Below are positions 44,830 to 56,427 of a stretch of 56,922 nucleotides of DNA, piece after piece. The first letter of the stretch is position 1; each line of letters opens with the position of its first letter. A program made the position numbers and the translations under genes. The stretch comes from Haplomitrium mnioides (taxonomy: Eukaryota; Marchantiophyta; Haplomitriopsida; Calobryales), in the NCBI GenBank assembly GCA_049999725.1, contig JBNGIS010033739.1, positions 47,354-104,275 on the forward strand, read 5' to 3'. The notes under the pieces were generated by a model. The model saw only the letters and a list, made by a program, of their open reading frames with translations. It made no database searches and was not told the origin of the DNA.

Positions 44830-46464
44830 CAAGGTATGTAATGACAAGGAAGAGAAGAAAAAAGTAAATTGCATATATGTTATGTGTCTCACTTTTCCTG
44901 TCAAGTGTAAGTCTTTGAGAGAACAGTGAGGAAATTCAAGAAGGGAAATATGAGTCACTGGTGATAGGCACTTTACAGAACTATGTGATCACAGAATGGT
45001 TGGTATGAGTCGCATGTAGTCTCTGCCAGAAATATTTCAGAATCAAATAGTGTATCCCTTGTGAAGGGTAGATTCGTTCATAAAAGAAAAGAATCAATAA
45101 AAAATAAGCAAGAGGTGTGTTGAAAAGATTGAACCTTGGTGTTTTGGAGAATAAATTGAAAGAACTTAAAGTGGAAAGAGGAAGGTGTCCTTGTGTTGAA
45201 TGTCGATATAGGAATATTACGTATAGCAGCCTGTGTGAAGGTATCTCTCACCAAAAATATATCTGATTGTGTCGTTATCCGGATGAGAGTCGAAGTCACT
45301 GGAGTCTGCGTTGTTGTATAGACACATGAGTTGAATTCGTGCTCCATGGAAGTAGATAAGATCAGGTAGGTGTCTGATGTCAAAATCACACATAGATGCT
45401 AGATAGTATCAATAGTTCGATGCCACATCATTGGAAAAGTGCCTTGTCTCCCCTTATTTTGTAATGGTGCTTCTCTTGTGAAAGATAGGTAGAGAACCAC
45501 AAGTAGGAAAATTGTAAACCAAGAATGAAAAAGGAACAATAAGAAGGTGGTAAGCTTGTGTGCTTATCCTTTAGTGCTAGAGAGGAACGAAAAAGGTAAG
45601 AGGAAAGAATGAAAGAGCCGAGTGTCAAGTGACTAAATATGAGTATAGGGGTAGAATAGCAAGCTCGTATATCCTGGTGTTAAAGAGGAACGGGCGTACA
45701 CGCTGTTATTGTTAGAGACTGATTGAAGAAGAAGGCGAGATGCCTATGCTAGATAGTTTCTAGCCAGGAGAAGGAGAAAACGTGAAGAACCACGAGTAGA
45801 AAAAGAAAGAGAAAACGATAGCTCATGAGCCAATGATAGGTTAGTATCGCAATGTAGTAATGAAAAACAGAAAAGAGGAAGATAAGACCTTGTTGTTTGT
45901 GCTGTCAAAAGGTAAGGAGGATGGACAATGTCAATCTGTCATAGGCAAGGGACAAAAGCAAACAAAAATGAGACAATACGAGCCGACCGCAGGCAATGAC
46001 AGAATGCTGCAGGCTGAGCGGAGATCGACAAAGCAAGCAAGAAAGATCGATAGATTAGTAAGTGAAAAAATAGGAAGGGAAGAATGCAATGCTCTAGTGA
46101 GAATATTGTTGATTGAAGAGAGGAAGAGCATGTGCACGCTGCAGCGGCCATCGAAAGAACGAGGGATGAAGAAGAATGTCGATTGAACGGTCGAGGACGA
46201 GCTAGGGTTGTGAGGCTTCACACGCCCTAGTTTGTGCAGGAAAGTGCATTTGAGAGGAAAAAATGAAGGAATAGAGAAAGGAATGGTTAGGATGTAGAGA
46301 AAGAAAAGAGACGTGTTCAACGGGCTGCTAGAATTGCTATCAGAAAATTTTTGTGGAAGCGATGTGAGTGTAGATAGAAGAGTGCAAACAAATGACGCAA
46401 GAGCTTCCCAAGTTGTTGGTGTGGGTTGAGCGCATGCAGAGAAAAAAAATTGCCACAGAGTCTA
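44830..46464. other. Copia 5' leader, distal part
   Basis: About 1.6 kb between the gypsy insertion and the copia primer site. Purine-rich on the + strand. The open frames here (45860-46186 +, 45931-46320 -) are not recognised and look compositional. Confidence 0.45.
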
Positions 46465-46478
46465 TTGTATTGATAACG
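46465..46478 (-). other. Copia primer-binding site
   Basis: The minus strand reads CGTTATCAATACA directly after the LTR end (ATAACA). It resembles the CGTTATCAGCACGA form seen at 56414. Confidence 0.65.
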
Positions 46479-46581
46479 TGTTATCGCATGAGTGCCACAC
46501 ACATACACACGGGAGTCTCCAAACAAATGAATGGATTGAGTAAGTGTAACCTACTTACATAAGGTATATGTTCGTATAACA
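46479..46581 (-). repeat. Copia 5' LTR (right end)
   Basis: Begins tgttatcgcatgag and ends gtataaca. 103 bp. Confidence 0.85.
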
Positions 46582-46586
46582 TTAAT

Positions 46587-48133
46587 AAAGATTGTTTGGT
46601 GGGTGTGCATGTTGTTGGTGCCTTAATATTCAATCATGCTCTTTCTTCAATGGTCTTTTTAACCTACAAAAACTTGAGAAGTGACTCTAATTTGACAGTT
46701 AAAGTGCTTAATAGAATATTATGTGAATTTGAAAGGCTGTTAACTCCAACTTTGTATCTTCAGTTGGACAATGCGACATGAAAGAATAAGAATTCCAACT
46801 TATTTGGATACCTTAGTTTCCTTTTTTCCAAGAATGTTTTCCAAAAGATCAAGGTGGGATTTCTCATGGTTGGCCATACTCATGTTCAAATCAATCAAAT
46901 GTTCAACAAATTCTTAAAACATTTGAAACACATCAAAGCTTTCACGATTACCAGTCTTAGCAAGGTGCTACAATTATCTTATAATCCTAAACCTCAAGTA
47001 ACTCTTTTGATAGAAACTTGGGATTTTAAAATGTTTCTACAACAACGTTCCTCTCTAATTCAAAGGATAAATGATATTACTTTTAATCAACAATTCAAGT
47101 TCAAGTTGAGTGATTCAAAGGCAAAGATTTGGAGAAAATAGTTTTCAACAGATGAATTTTGGTTACCTCCGGATGGTATTTGTCAACTCAAGTGCCTACT
47201 TGAAGTAGACAGAGAAATTTTAAGTTCAATGTTGATTTCTTTCAAGGCATATTCTGAAATCAAACTCAAAAGGAAGAAGGAGAAGTTGATGCAAAGAAAG
47301 TGGTCTTTGCAATAAAGGAAAACACAAGTGAGAAGTGCTACAAGTTTTTTACAAACTTTGATATTCATTTGTGGAATGACTTTTTTCTTGCCCAACAAGA
47401 AATTGGGACTTACATTCTTGAAGGAAAAAGATGAGGACTCAAAGCGAAATTCACCTTTCCACCTTCACAACTGACAAGTACTTGTAATGATTCTCAAAAT
47501 GTTTGTCTAGGTTCTTAGTTTGATGGTCAACAGACAGAGGAAGATGTTCAAGTAGAACATATACTTCCTATATGTCGAGCAATCTATGATGGAGCACTTA
47601 GACCACGAGAAGGGACAGTTTCACACAACACTAAATACATGCACAAATCTGGCAACCTACATGATGTAGAAGCTAGAATGTTTATTTGTGTTGTTGTATC
47701 TCTCAATCCAAAGAATATATCATTTTGGATTGCCAAAGTTCTCAAAGTTTTGTCATTTGATGAGCAAGAACCTTCAAACCCAAAATGAGTACATGTTTAA
47801 TAGTTTGCTTATAAGGTTGAGAATGCATTTTTTGGTCAACACTTTCGAGAAAAAAATAGCATCAACAAAAGGGAAACACAAATCCAAGCTACATATTGAT
47901 GTATACAAATCACGATTTTGTCTTTTGATTTTCTTCTCATACAAAAAAACCAGTTGAAAAAACCTACTCTAGCTACTATTAAATCAAATCTATTTGAGTA
48001 TGAAAGACAAAAAGCAATCAACCTTGGTGTGTTTGAAGAAGATTCAATCAATGTTGTTAACACTAAGGTAGATTGTGTTAATCTTGATGAATCTTTTGAA
48101 GTTCAATTCAGAAAAAGCGACACAAGTGGCTAA
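46587..48133 (+). pseudogene. DUF7869-like gene, copy B, 3' part
   Basis: Resumes exactly where copy A continues (aaagattgtttggtgggtg). It encodes VHVVGALIFNHALSS, LYLQLDNAT, GFLMVGHTHVQINQMFNKFL and PKPQVTLLIETWDFKMFLQQ, then KVLSFDE-like and Lys-rich C-terminal parts. The last frame (47918-48133) ends ESFEVQFRKSDTSG. That is longer than copy A, where a stop comes at 18902. In GHTHVQIN the usual I-D is I-N. Stops and frameshifts are present. Confidence 0.6.
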
Positions 48134-49668
48134 AGTCATTTAAGAACCTCATTGTATATTGTGTAATTTCAGTTTATATTGTAATTTAATATTATTATTT
48201 TATGAAGTACCGAGAATAATATGTTGTAATTTCTTGAATTTATATGCCACCTAGAGGTTCTTAGTGCAAACCATTTCAAGTTTATTGTTATTCTCTGTGA
48301 ATAAAACTTGAATATATAGTTAACATTTTCATTTGTTTTGTAAAATATTTTCTTATTCAAAATGTATCTATATTCTTTCCTTCTTTATTGTTTGGTAGAA
48401 GAGCTTAATGTTTTGGTATCGCTGAAGCGTCTGCCCAAATTGGCTACTCAATCTTTTGCGTATTATGACTTTGATGTAAAACTTGAAATCTTTAACACGC
48501 TTTGACTTAGATGTAGAGCTTTGTACCCCTTTGTACCCCTTTTTACTTTTATATACCAAATTAGAAAATCAAATCTTTAGTATGCCTAGAGTTCATTGCA
48601 GAAAACAAAACCTTTAACGCATCTATACTCGAATGTAGAAGTCTGAAATCTATATGCGCATGGACTTTGATGAGCAAGTCGAAACCTCATGCACGCAAAG
48701 ACTCTACTACAAAACATAAAACCTACATTCAGTAGAGTCTTTCGCATAGACTTTTGTGTGGAGTGTTTTGATGTTGAGCTCGGATTCCTATGCGCTCATA
48801 GACTTTCATTTGGAAGTCTAAGTGTTCCACACGTACTAACTTTGATATATAACCCTCAAGATTCTACATTCAAAGACTACCATGCAGAACTTGGATTCTA
48901 CATTGCTCAAAGACTCTCTTGTAGAACTCAAAATCTTTTGTTTGGTAGACTCTGGTCAAAAGCTTGGAGATGTTGCTTGTTCACACTCTAAAGTAAATAT
49001 TTATAGCCGCTGTATTTTTTATTCTAAACTATGACTTCTTTGTGTATGTGATTCTTTGAATTAGAAAAGATTTTTAATTGCTGAAACCTTCTATAGCATA
49101 CCTACTTCAACCTTTGCGCACATGGATTTTCAACTACAAAAGAAAGCTTCTTTCTTGCTTGAACTTGAAAATAAAGCTCCAAAATCCATGCAATGTTTTG
49201 TTTTGTTCATTATTGTGCTTTACAATTCCAAACTTATTCCCTTGACTTCTAGTCTGCTTGGGTATTTTCCTCAAATTTTCTATTTTTTTCCAGAAAATAA
49301 GTTTAAGAGAGCACTATGTCTATGCATGCATAGAGTTTGTGCAACCAAACTTATTTTAAAATAACTTATTCTGATATATATTTCAATTTTTGGGCTTCTA
49401 AATGTAATCAATGATAAATGCAAGTTTCTTGTGAAAACATACCATAACTTTTATACTATTCAATGATTTTGAGATCTCTAATATTTTCATAAAAACTAAG
49501 AATATCATTTGATTTTACAAATTGAAATTGATTTGTATTCTATCATGTTTGTTAAATAGGCAAAAAATGAAGCTCAAAAACTCATGTAGTTTGTGTTTTT
49601 CATAAATGACCTTGATTTCTTTGTTTTTTGAGGTAAAAAACTACTTTTTTACCTTCAAAACAAGGTTT
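48134..49668. repeat. Right part of copy B with degenerate palindrome arrays
   Basis: AT-rich DNA with decayed palindromic units around 48640-48960 and 49100-49340 (for example ctatgcgctcatagac, tctatgcatgcatagag). No gene. The end at about 49520-49665 matches the right end of copy A but lacks the terminal repeat. Confidence 0.6.
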
Positions 49669-49690
49669 ATTGTTGGGACGAAAAGAGCAG

Positions 49691-49708
49691 TCCCCGGCAG
49701 CGGCGCCA
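49691..49708 (-). other. Primer-binding site of a second gypsy element
   Basis: The minus strand reads TGGCGCCGCTGCCGGGGA, an Athila/Tat-type site, one base after an LTR ending TAACA. Only about 25 bp of the internal region remains beyond it. Confidence 0.85.
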
Positions 49709-49769
49709 CTGTTAGAACTAAAAGAGAAGGGCTTAGAGGGAGGAGCCCTACTTTGGTGTTCACTTGACA

Positions 49770-49800
49770 TACATAACATAACATAACATAACATAAAATG
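49770..49800. repeat. Pentanucleotide microsatellite (acata)n
   Basis: About five copies of acata/cataa in a row. Confidence 0.9.
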
Positions 49801-50869
49801 CAACATACATATGAGAGAGAGGAAAGGTGGTTGGATGCAAAGTACATTACAGAGGACTGAAGGGTAATACATTTAACTTTATATATGTTGTGTTTCACTC
49901 CTTGAATAACACTCCAAGATAGGGTATTGATGTTCCCCCGAACAATGTCAAGATTCCTAATTCCATCTATCTCCCTAACTTCCTTCCAAAAATCCATCCT
50001 ACTTACTACTCAAGGTGTACTTCGTGTGGTCTTCACCTTGTGGAATCAACACAAAGCTTTAGACCCTCCAGCCACATCATGTATGGCAGTGACAAGCTTG
50101 TGTCATCAGTTCTCGATAGCAGGTTTGATCATCGATCTTCATGCTGAGTTTCTGCCACTCCCCGAAGGTAACGAGAAAACTCAGCCATGATGATACCTTG
50201 CACTTCACTCACCTTACTCTCCAACTCCAACTTCAACAAATAACAACCAACTGAACAAACACTTTGGCAACTCCACAGCGAAGTTTCAGACATCTTTTCT
50301 GGATTTTTGATCTCCCTGCAGCCTACAACAAACTCGCATAGGCAACCCTGGCCCGATTTCTCTCTCTTCTTTAGTTTTTTTCTGATCTCCATTTCTAGCT
50401 AGACCTACAACAAACACACTCCCATAACAGAAATACTTCACAATCCCTTACCATCCTCCTTCTTACCCTTGCTGGCTGCAGAATAGAGTCTTCAGCTTTG
50501 CTGCACTATGACCACTTGGAGAAGATTCTTTCTACCCATGGCACAGCTCATGCCTTTCAACACCATATCAGAACAGCAAAGCCTTTGTTGGACCTAGGAC
50601 ATCCTTTGGTTTCCCAATCCAATCTATTCCCCTCATCAAAACTCTGTTTTTCTTACCACTTGCTGCACCTATTCTTTGCATCAACTTCATAAAACCTTTT
50701 GCTGTGAAAAATCTGCAGCTCGACATCTTCCTTACTTCACATGTACTATGTCGACCCCTGTAATACTTTGTAAATAAAGGAAATCTCCATGGCTGTAGCA
50801 ACTGTTTTCAGCAAGCATACTCAGTGTATGCCACAGTCTCCTATGATTTGCCTCCAACCGTGCACTCAA

Positions 50870-51215
50870 TCGCCCTTTGATGAACTTGCAGCTCTCAAAC
50901 TCCTATGTTCTCCCTTCAGCTGCGTCATGGCTCTTGAGGCAATTTCTTGTCCTTTGATACCAGCATTCTTGAGCAACTACAATAGGGCAGGCACAGCTTC
51001 TGATGTCTCCACACAGGCTCGGATGTCGTCGTTGTCGCTGCATAGATTCCCTAGCACAACCACAAAATCCTATGTGGCTCTAGAGGAACCAATCTCAAGC
51101 AACTGTACTAAGGGAGGAATGCCACCAGCTGCGGTAATTGCCCACTTACTGTCATCCACCTCTTGTGACAGAATTGACAACAATGAAGCTGCATATTCTT
51201 GCTGATGCTCTGCTC
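50870..51215 (-). pseudogene. ARM-repeat fragment like CSI1 (cellulose synthase-interactive protein)
   Basis: The minus strand reads [20 protein letters not shown], then [46 protein letters not shown][15 protein letters not shown] and [13 protein letters not shown]. This matches my memory of ARM repeats in CSI1-type plant proteins, which link cellulose synthase complexes to microtubules. Two TAG stops and loss of similarity beyond 50870 mark it as a fragment. It lies inside the proposed LTR, so it may be host sequence captured by a retrotransposon. The + strand frame 50789-51205 is its shadow. Confidence 0.7.
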
Positions 51216-51467
51216 AATTAATGTTGTTGCGCTGCCTCAACAAATATCTCCATGTTGAATGAAAAGGCTGCTCCATTTCTTGATAAGCAAACTTCCTGAA
51301 CTTGCTCCTTTTGCCATGTCAATTTCTCTTCAGAAAAATGTCTCCAACACCCATCATCACCTCTTGTGTTGCTCCAGGTCGCATGACTGATATAGGTATT
51401 CGTGGAAACAGAGTATGAAAGTAACACCGATCAAGAAGAAGATCACAAACATATACTCTCATGGTTA

Positions 51468-52505
51468 ACAGCCGCTACTTTGAACCAGGAACCGCTACTG
51501 AGTTCCTGTTTCACTTGGCAGTCAAAATTTATTTTTTTGAAGATTTGGCATTCAAAAACATCAATTTTACGACTAAAATCTTATTTTCAAAAAACAAATC
51601 GTTTTTTATAAACAAAAAATGCATATTTTACATTGAGATTATATTTCAAATATTTCTTTATAGAAAACAACTCTTAAAACAAACATTTTGGTTATTTGAA
51701 TATTTTATAAAAACTTGACACTATTATGAAGAAACTAAATTCATCAAAAATGAAATAAAACATATATCTATTGGTGGAAAAGAACTACAGGAAAACGTAA
51801 ATGTCCAGTCATGTAAGGACTTTGAACCTGACTTTGAGCATCGTAGCCAACAAAGTCTATGCAAGCATAGACTCCAAACCAGAACCGTAAAGCCTATGCA
51901 TGCATAGACTCCGAACAAGAATCCTAAATCATATGTGTGCTTAGACTCTGAACAAGAATAATGAAGCTATGCATGCATGGACTTTGAACTAGAATCCTAG
52001 AGCCAAAACACGCCAAGATTCTAAACAAGAACATATTTAATCAAAAATAGATGTGTAGGCGCACATGGACTCTGAATTAAAGCACTAAAGCCTACGTACA
52101 AATATACTCCAAACAAGAACCCTAAAGCCTATGCGTTTAGGGTTGCTGAAACTCATATAGACATGGACTTCAAACAAGAGTTCTAAAGTCTATGCGTGCA
52201 TGGGCTGTTATAGCTTTTGCACGTATAGACATCAAGTCGGATTGCTAGCTAGAAGTCTATACGTGCATGGACAACTTAGTCCTATGCTTGCAAGGACTAC
52301 TAAAGCTTATACGTGCATGGACAACTTAGTCCTATGCTTGCATGGACTATTAAAGCCTATGCGCGCATGGATTGTTGAAGCTCATGCGAGCATAGACTAT
52401 TGAAGCTCATGCGCGCATGGACTGTTCAAGCTCATGCGCGCTTGGACTGTTGAAGTTCATGCGCGCATGGACTATTGAAGATCATGTGTGCATAGGCTAG
52501 TAGCT
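51468..52505. mobile_element. Left-terminal segment of the two-gene element (copy E)
   Basis: Begins acagccgctactttgaacca, then a stem-loop (51486-51508, CAGGAAC/GTTCCTG), an AT-rich stretch, and a palindrome array at 51810-52505. This is the same order as 9436-10015. No gene of the element follows. Confidence 0.55.
52380..52500. repeat. Palindrome array, exact 25-bp period
   Basis: Units such as ctcatgcgcgcatggactgt followed by tcaag repeat every 25 bp with complementary cores. Decayed units extend left to 51810. Confidence 0.9.
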
Positions 52506-53134
52506 CACTAGTGACGTACCTTGGTCATCGCTCATTTGGATTTAGAAGAGTCGAGTTTGCAGAGAGTAGGAGACATGCACAGCTCTCAATGTAATGAAAA
52601 ATGTGCATGAAGGTGAGCTATCCACAGCCACGACCGGATCAATGTCTCACTACAAAACAAAATAATTTGGTCATTTCATTAACAAATTTGTGGGTGAGTG
52701 TTCACCACCCACTTACAAATTGAAACTCTTGGCTGGAAAGCTTGGAAAGAATCCAAGTGGCTGAATTTAGTTGCATTCAGCTAGAAGGCCCTTTGTATTA
52801 ACTCTCCACATATCATGCAAGGGGTTGTACAAATTGTATCTGCCATAAAGCTCAGTAGCATCACATCATGATTTTCTTACTTGTGAAAGTAGTGCGCAAG
52901 TCAAATCATCCTAGTTGGCGATGTTTACTTAAATTAGAGATATTGACTATGGAAACAATGTTCATTCAAATGGATTTTAAGAACTTCCCTCATTACAAAG
53001 CTTCAATGTGCCGGTATGATGCACCTCTCCTCTCTTCTCAATGGAAGTTTTGACAAAATCCCTAGAGAGTCCTGATTGAAGACTACTGTTCGGGATATCT
53101 ACTTGAAGAAATAGAAATCTATTATAGTAATTTG
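52506..53134. other. Unclassified DNA
   Basis: Contains aaattgaaactcttggctgg and similar unique-looking sequence. No recognisable frame. It may continue the decayed gene on the minus strand to its right. Confidence 0.3.
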
Positions 53135-53480
53135 CGTTGTGCAGTTGGCAAAGCCGATAGCCTCTCATCTTCCTCTGCACAGAGCTTTCTCAACATCCGT
53201 CACTTCTTCTAGAATGCATTCTTTGCGTTTCACATGAATGGGGTACGTGGGGCTGAAATGTATGTAGTGGCCCAAAAACCCAAATACATGTTGCTGAATG
53301 AAGGCCTCTCTGCAATTTTCTTCACTCTTCAATACTTGGCCACCAAATCATTGGGCGTCTGCCTCAATGTTGTTAAAGTGAGGTCACCAAGGCAACCTTT
53401 ACACTTCACCACTTCCTCCTGTAGCAAAGATGGTTTTGGTGTGTGTGTAGACTCTCTTTTTGCTCAAACTAAGAAAATTC
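53135..53480 (-). pseudogene. Unrecognised decayed protein-coding fragment
   Basis: The minus frame reads NDLVAKY, stop, RVKKIAERPSFSNMYLGFW, ATTYISAPRTPFM, stop, NAKNAF, stop, KK, stop, RMLRKLCAEEDERLSALP. Four stops (TGA, TGA, TAG, TGA) fall in otherwise protein-like sequence, at places where Trp codons would fit. I do not recognise the family. Confidence 0.35.
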
Positions 53481-55380
53481 ACCATCATTGTTGTATCAAC
53501 TGCCAAAATTTGTCAGAAGTATGTAAATTAGAATGCATACGCAATAAAATCTCTACCTGCACAAAGACGAATATGTATTTCAAGGTGACTAATAGAGGTA
53601 ATCTATACTGATCAACTGACATAACAGTTGAATTGAAGAAAACCAGTGCAGAAAGAAAAATTGCAAGGAAAAAGATTCCAAAAAGAAAAAACAACAACCT
53701 TCTATCAGCTGGAATCTAAGAGCGCATTAGACGAAAGAAGAAAATTTAGAGTTACAACACCGAAATTAACCCTAAGTGAGATATGTATAGAATGAAAAAT
53801 CTGAATGCAAAGAATGAGCACAAATGCAGGATTGAGCACAAAGTATGCTATTGGCAAAGAGCACCTAAACATGTGGCAAATGGCAGACTGCAACTTAAGT
53901 TGGAGGTTGAAATTTTGAGAAGCAAAACTAGCTTGGTACTCTGTTTGGATGCAACGTTCTAAGGTTATCAGGTCATCCTCTATTGTTAATGATTGATCCC
54001 GCTACACAATCTTTTGCAAATGCTCTTTTCCCCTCCCCTTAACGCTCCTTCCGCTCTCCCCTTCTCAAAGCCACATAACCATACCCCATACGCGCATAGG
54101 CTTCAGGATAAACTGAAAGACTATGAGTGCAATGGGTTTGGAATCAGGTCTTTGAGATCCCCTACGTTCATGCCATGTGTCTGTGTGCATTCCATGAACT
54201 GCACAGAAACTCTGAAACTCAAAGAATGCTCAGACAAAGTGAGGGAAAAACTCACAGAGGAATTGAAATACTCTGTTTCTTGAAGGCATCAGCTCAATAA
54301 AGACAAAAACTGCATGCACTCTGCAAAAAACGAAAGCTGAATCAAGGTGATAGATGCATGGTGCTGAATATAGAAGAAAACATTGAAGAAAATTGAAACA
54401 AAAAAATAGAATCTGAATGAAGTAACTCCAGCTTCGTCAACTCCGAGAATTCTCACGCAAAGGTGGTTCACTGCACCAGGCCGTGTTCACATGTAGTTTC
54501 ACAATTTTCACAAGAGAGATTGCCCATATCTCAGTCTGCTCTGCTCGCTTGAGAAAGAGATTGTTCAAGTATATCAACAACCACCAACATTGTACCTGGA
54601 TGTACTAGAGTCTAACGCCCAAATCTGCTCGATAAAAAATTTAGAGATGAGGATTGCACCTACAAAGCGGCTCCCGAACCATGCCTGTGTCCTACAAAAT
54701 CAAAAGGAAGAAGTTGATGAGGGTCAGCGAGTCGAAGAAGAATGGAATAGGAAGGAAAGATGTAGAAAACAAAAGCTTGATCATTGCGCACACAAATGTG
54801 ACTCAAACAGGCTTGAAAAACTTGCAAAGGAAGAAGGCAAGCACAAAACGAGGAAGAATCTTTAAAGGATTTGAAACGATATGTCTCTAAGAACGATGAA
54901 ATGATGTGCCTGCCCCTGCAAAAAACGAAGGCTAGAAGGTCCACGACGAAGTCAAAGAATGCTCAAACGTTGAAGCAAAAAATGAATGCTGGTAAGTAAC
55001 AGTCGAAGGAGCAGATAGAAAGCAATGCGACAAGAAATCATCAATAATGAGCATTGCAAAGAAAGAGACAAAAAGTGGCAATGAAGAGCACGATAACTCA
55101 TTGACAAGCAGAAGATGTTATTCTGAAAGCTTTCTACCAATTGAAAAAAATTTTGGTAAAATGGGGATCTTAGCGCAATTTATTTTCAGCTGCAAGCTTC
55201 CTTGCTGTTGCCAAATCCAGCCATCGGTAGCACAATTGTTCGCACCCCTCCCCTTTACAAAGCACTAGGTTTCAAAACCCAATGCGCGCATAGGCTTCCG
55301 GTTTTTCCGCCCGACTATGCCCGCATGGTGTCTGAGTTAGGTTTTCAAGAGCCCATGCGCGCATGGGCTCTCCGAAGACC
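53481..55380. other. Low-information DNA with scattered palindromes
   Basis: No gene recognised. Palindrome-family units occur at about 54086-54102 (ccatacgcgcatagg), 55280-55293 and 55349-55370. The last is a perfect 22-bp palindrome (gagcccatgcg/cgcatgggctc). Confidence 0.5.
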
Positions 55381-55429
55381 TCCGTGAAGTCCTTCGCACA
55401 CCAACACATGAATTCGGCAAGAAATCTAT

Positions 55430-55950
55430 GCAGGTGTATTCATTTTTATTTGTTGTTGTGCTGCGTTCGATCTCGATGTGAGCACGCGAATCTTTGGGCT
55501 TGTTTTTTACATTTTTTTGATGAGAAAACATCAAAGAGAGTGTTTCTCTTATGAAGTGTTCTCTTCACATGAGCAGATGGATTCAGCAGTTGCTCACATG
55601 GATGAATTCGGCATTCGATCATGATGTGAGCAACAATTTCTTAAGTTTCTTCTTTAGAAAATTTTATGAGAAAATATTAAAGAAAATGTTTGAGCTGAAG
55701 ACATCCTGCTTGGGATTTGGAGCTAGTCTTCAAGAGCCTCTACTTGCACGGGCTTTCTAAAGTTGTGAGTGCAAAAATTCTTCAAGAAATCGTCGCGAGT
55801 GTAAAAATTCTTCAAGAAATTTACACTGCTGCCTAGAATTCCATTGGTTGTTTTGTTGCATTTGTTCAAGATAAGAGCACAAACTCTTTTGGTTTCTTCT
55901 ATGAACTTTTTATGAGAATCTAAGAAAGAGTATTTCTCTTAAAGACTTCC
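55430..55950. repeat. Three diverged copies of a ~170-220-bp repeat
   Basis: Shared words: tttttgatgagaaaacatc..aaagagagtgtttctctt (about 55510), ttttatgagaaaatattaaagaaaatg (about 55660), tttttatgagaatctaagaaagagtatttctctt (about 55905). Each is preceded by 'tgtg..cgatc/gagca'-like sequence. Confidence 0.55.
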
Positions 55951-55974
55951 AATCAACAATTTAACTCAAGAGTT

Positions 55975-56120
55975 CAATGGAGAGTGTCTTGAAAAACTTG
56001 CTGGACTTTTGGTATTAGATCTTCACCATTCACTTGAGTAGGTACACCAAGAAAAGAAACAATAGCTCTGCCCACGCGACCATACTCTCTTGTTGGATCA
56101 TTTACACCTTGAGTTGTTTG
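55975..56120 (-). other. Open 44-codon minus-strand stretch, unrecognised
   Basis: Reads TQGVNDPTREYGRVGRAIVS, then FLGVPTQVNGEDLIPKV and a TGA near 55977. The composition is protein-like, but I know no family. It may be an exon or fragment. Confidence 0.25.
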
Positions 56121-56254
56121 GCTTTTGTCATAGAGAAAATTGTTTAGTAAAGCATGTAAATGACCAAGGAATATTCAAGGGTAGGTCTTTTGGTTCTTTG
56201 ATGCAACCTTACAAGCCTCTAAATGTAATCATAGTTGCAAAAGATATCAATGTT

Positions 56255-56413
56255 TGTTATAGGACAACAGTGACACTCCTATATATAGGATGTATGTACA
56301 GATAAGAGGAACGTTTATCCCTCTCATCTAGATTGATCAATACGTCAAGGAAGGATTGTGCGGCGCAGTTGTTCTCTCTACGTCTCTCTCTGTGTGACAT
56401 GCATACCACAACA
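56255..56413 (+). repeat. Copia-type LTR at the right edge
   Basis: Begins tgttatag, contains tatatata-like sequence near 56282, ends accacaaca, and is directly followed by a primer-binding site. 159 bp. The rest of the element lies outside the window. Confidence 0.7.
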
Positions 56414-56427
56414 CGTTATCAGCACGA
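56414..56427 (+). other. Copia primer-binding site
   Basis: cgttatcagcacga, a common plant copia primer site complementary to part of an initiator-tRNA-Met half. It matches the site of the copia element at 46465. Confidence 0.75.

Larger units (their letters stand above)
26625..46581 (-). mobile_element. Ty1/copia retrotransposon, minus strand, hosting a gypsy insertion
   Basis: TGTTA...TAACA-bounded LTRs of 107 bp (26625-26731) and 103 bp (46479-46581). A PPT complement follows the left LTR, and a cgttatca-type primer-binding site precedes the right LTR. Gag, protease, integrase, RT and RNase H read leftward from 32313 to about 27205, in copia order. Without the gypsy insertion the element is about 8.07 kb, with a leader of about 2.3 kb. 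Stops in every domain show it is inactive. Confidence 0.85.
20779..49668. mobile_element. Two-gene DNA element, copy B (split by nested retrotransposons)
   Basis: The same gene order as copy A: methyltransferase-like gene (21073-23493, minus), bidirectional promoter, DUF7869-like gene (23949-26624, resuming at 46587-48133), AT-rich right part with arrays (48134-49668). Without the copia insertion (26625-46581 plus a 5-bp duplication) it would be about 8.9 kb. The right end is cut near 49668 by a gypsy LTR remnant. Confidence 0.6.
49710..51470 (-). repeat. Probable LTR of an Athila/Tat-like element, minus strand
   Basis: The end is fixed by the primer site (tgttag... at 49710 on +). The other boundary is proposed at 51470, where the + strand ends ggttaaca, the inverse of TGTTA. 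This is uncertain, because aacagcc also belongs to the neighbouring element end. A minus-strand TATATAAAG lies at about 49877-49885, fitting an LTR promoter. The LTR contains an (acata)n run and a CSI1-like fragment. No matching second LTR or pol is in the window. Confidence 0.5.

Noticed and set aside
45860-46320. Frames on both strands in the copia leader
   Set aside because: Both strands open, no conserved domain, and the position is an untranslated leader.
50789-51205. 138-codon + strand frame
   Set aside because: It is the antisense shadow of the CSI1-like fragment on the minus strand.
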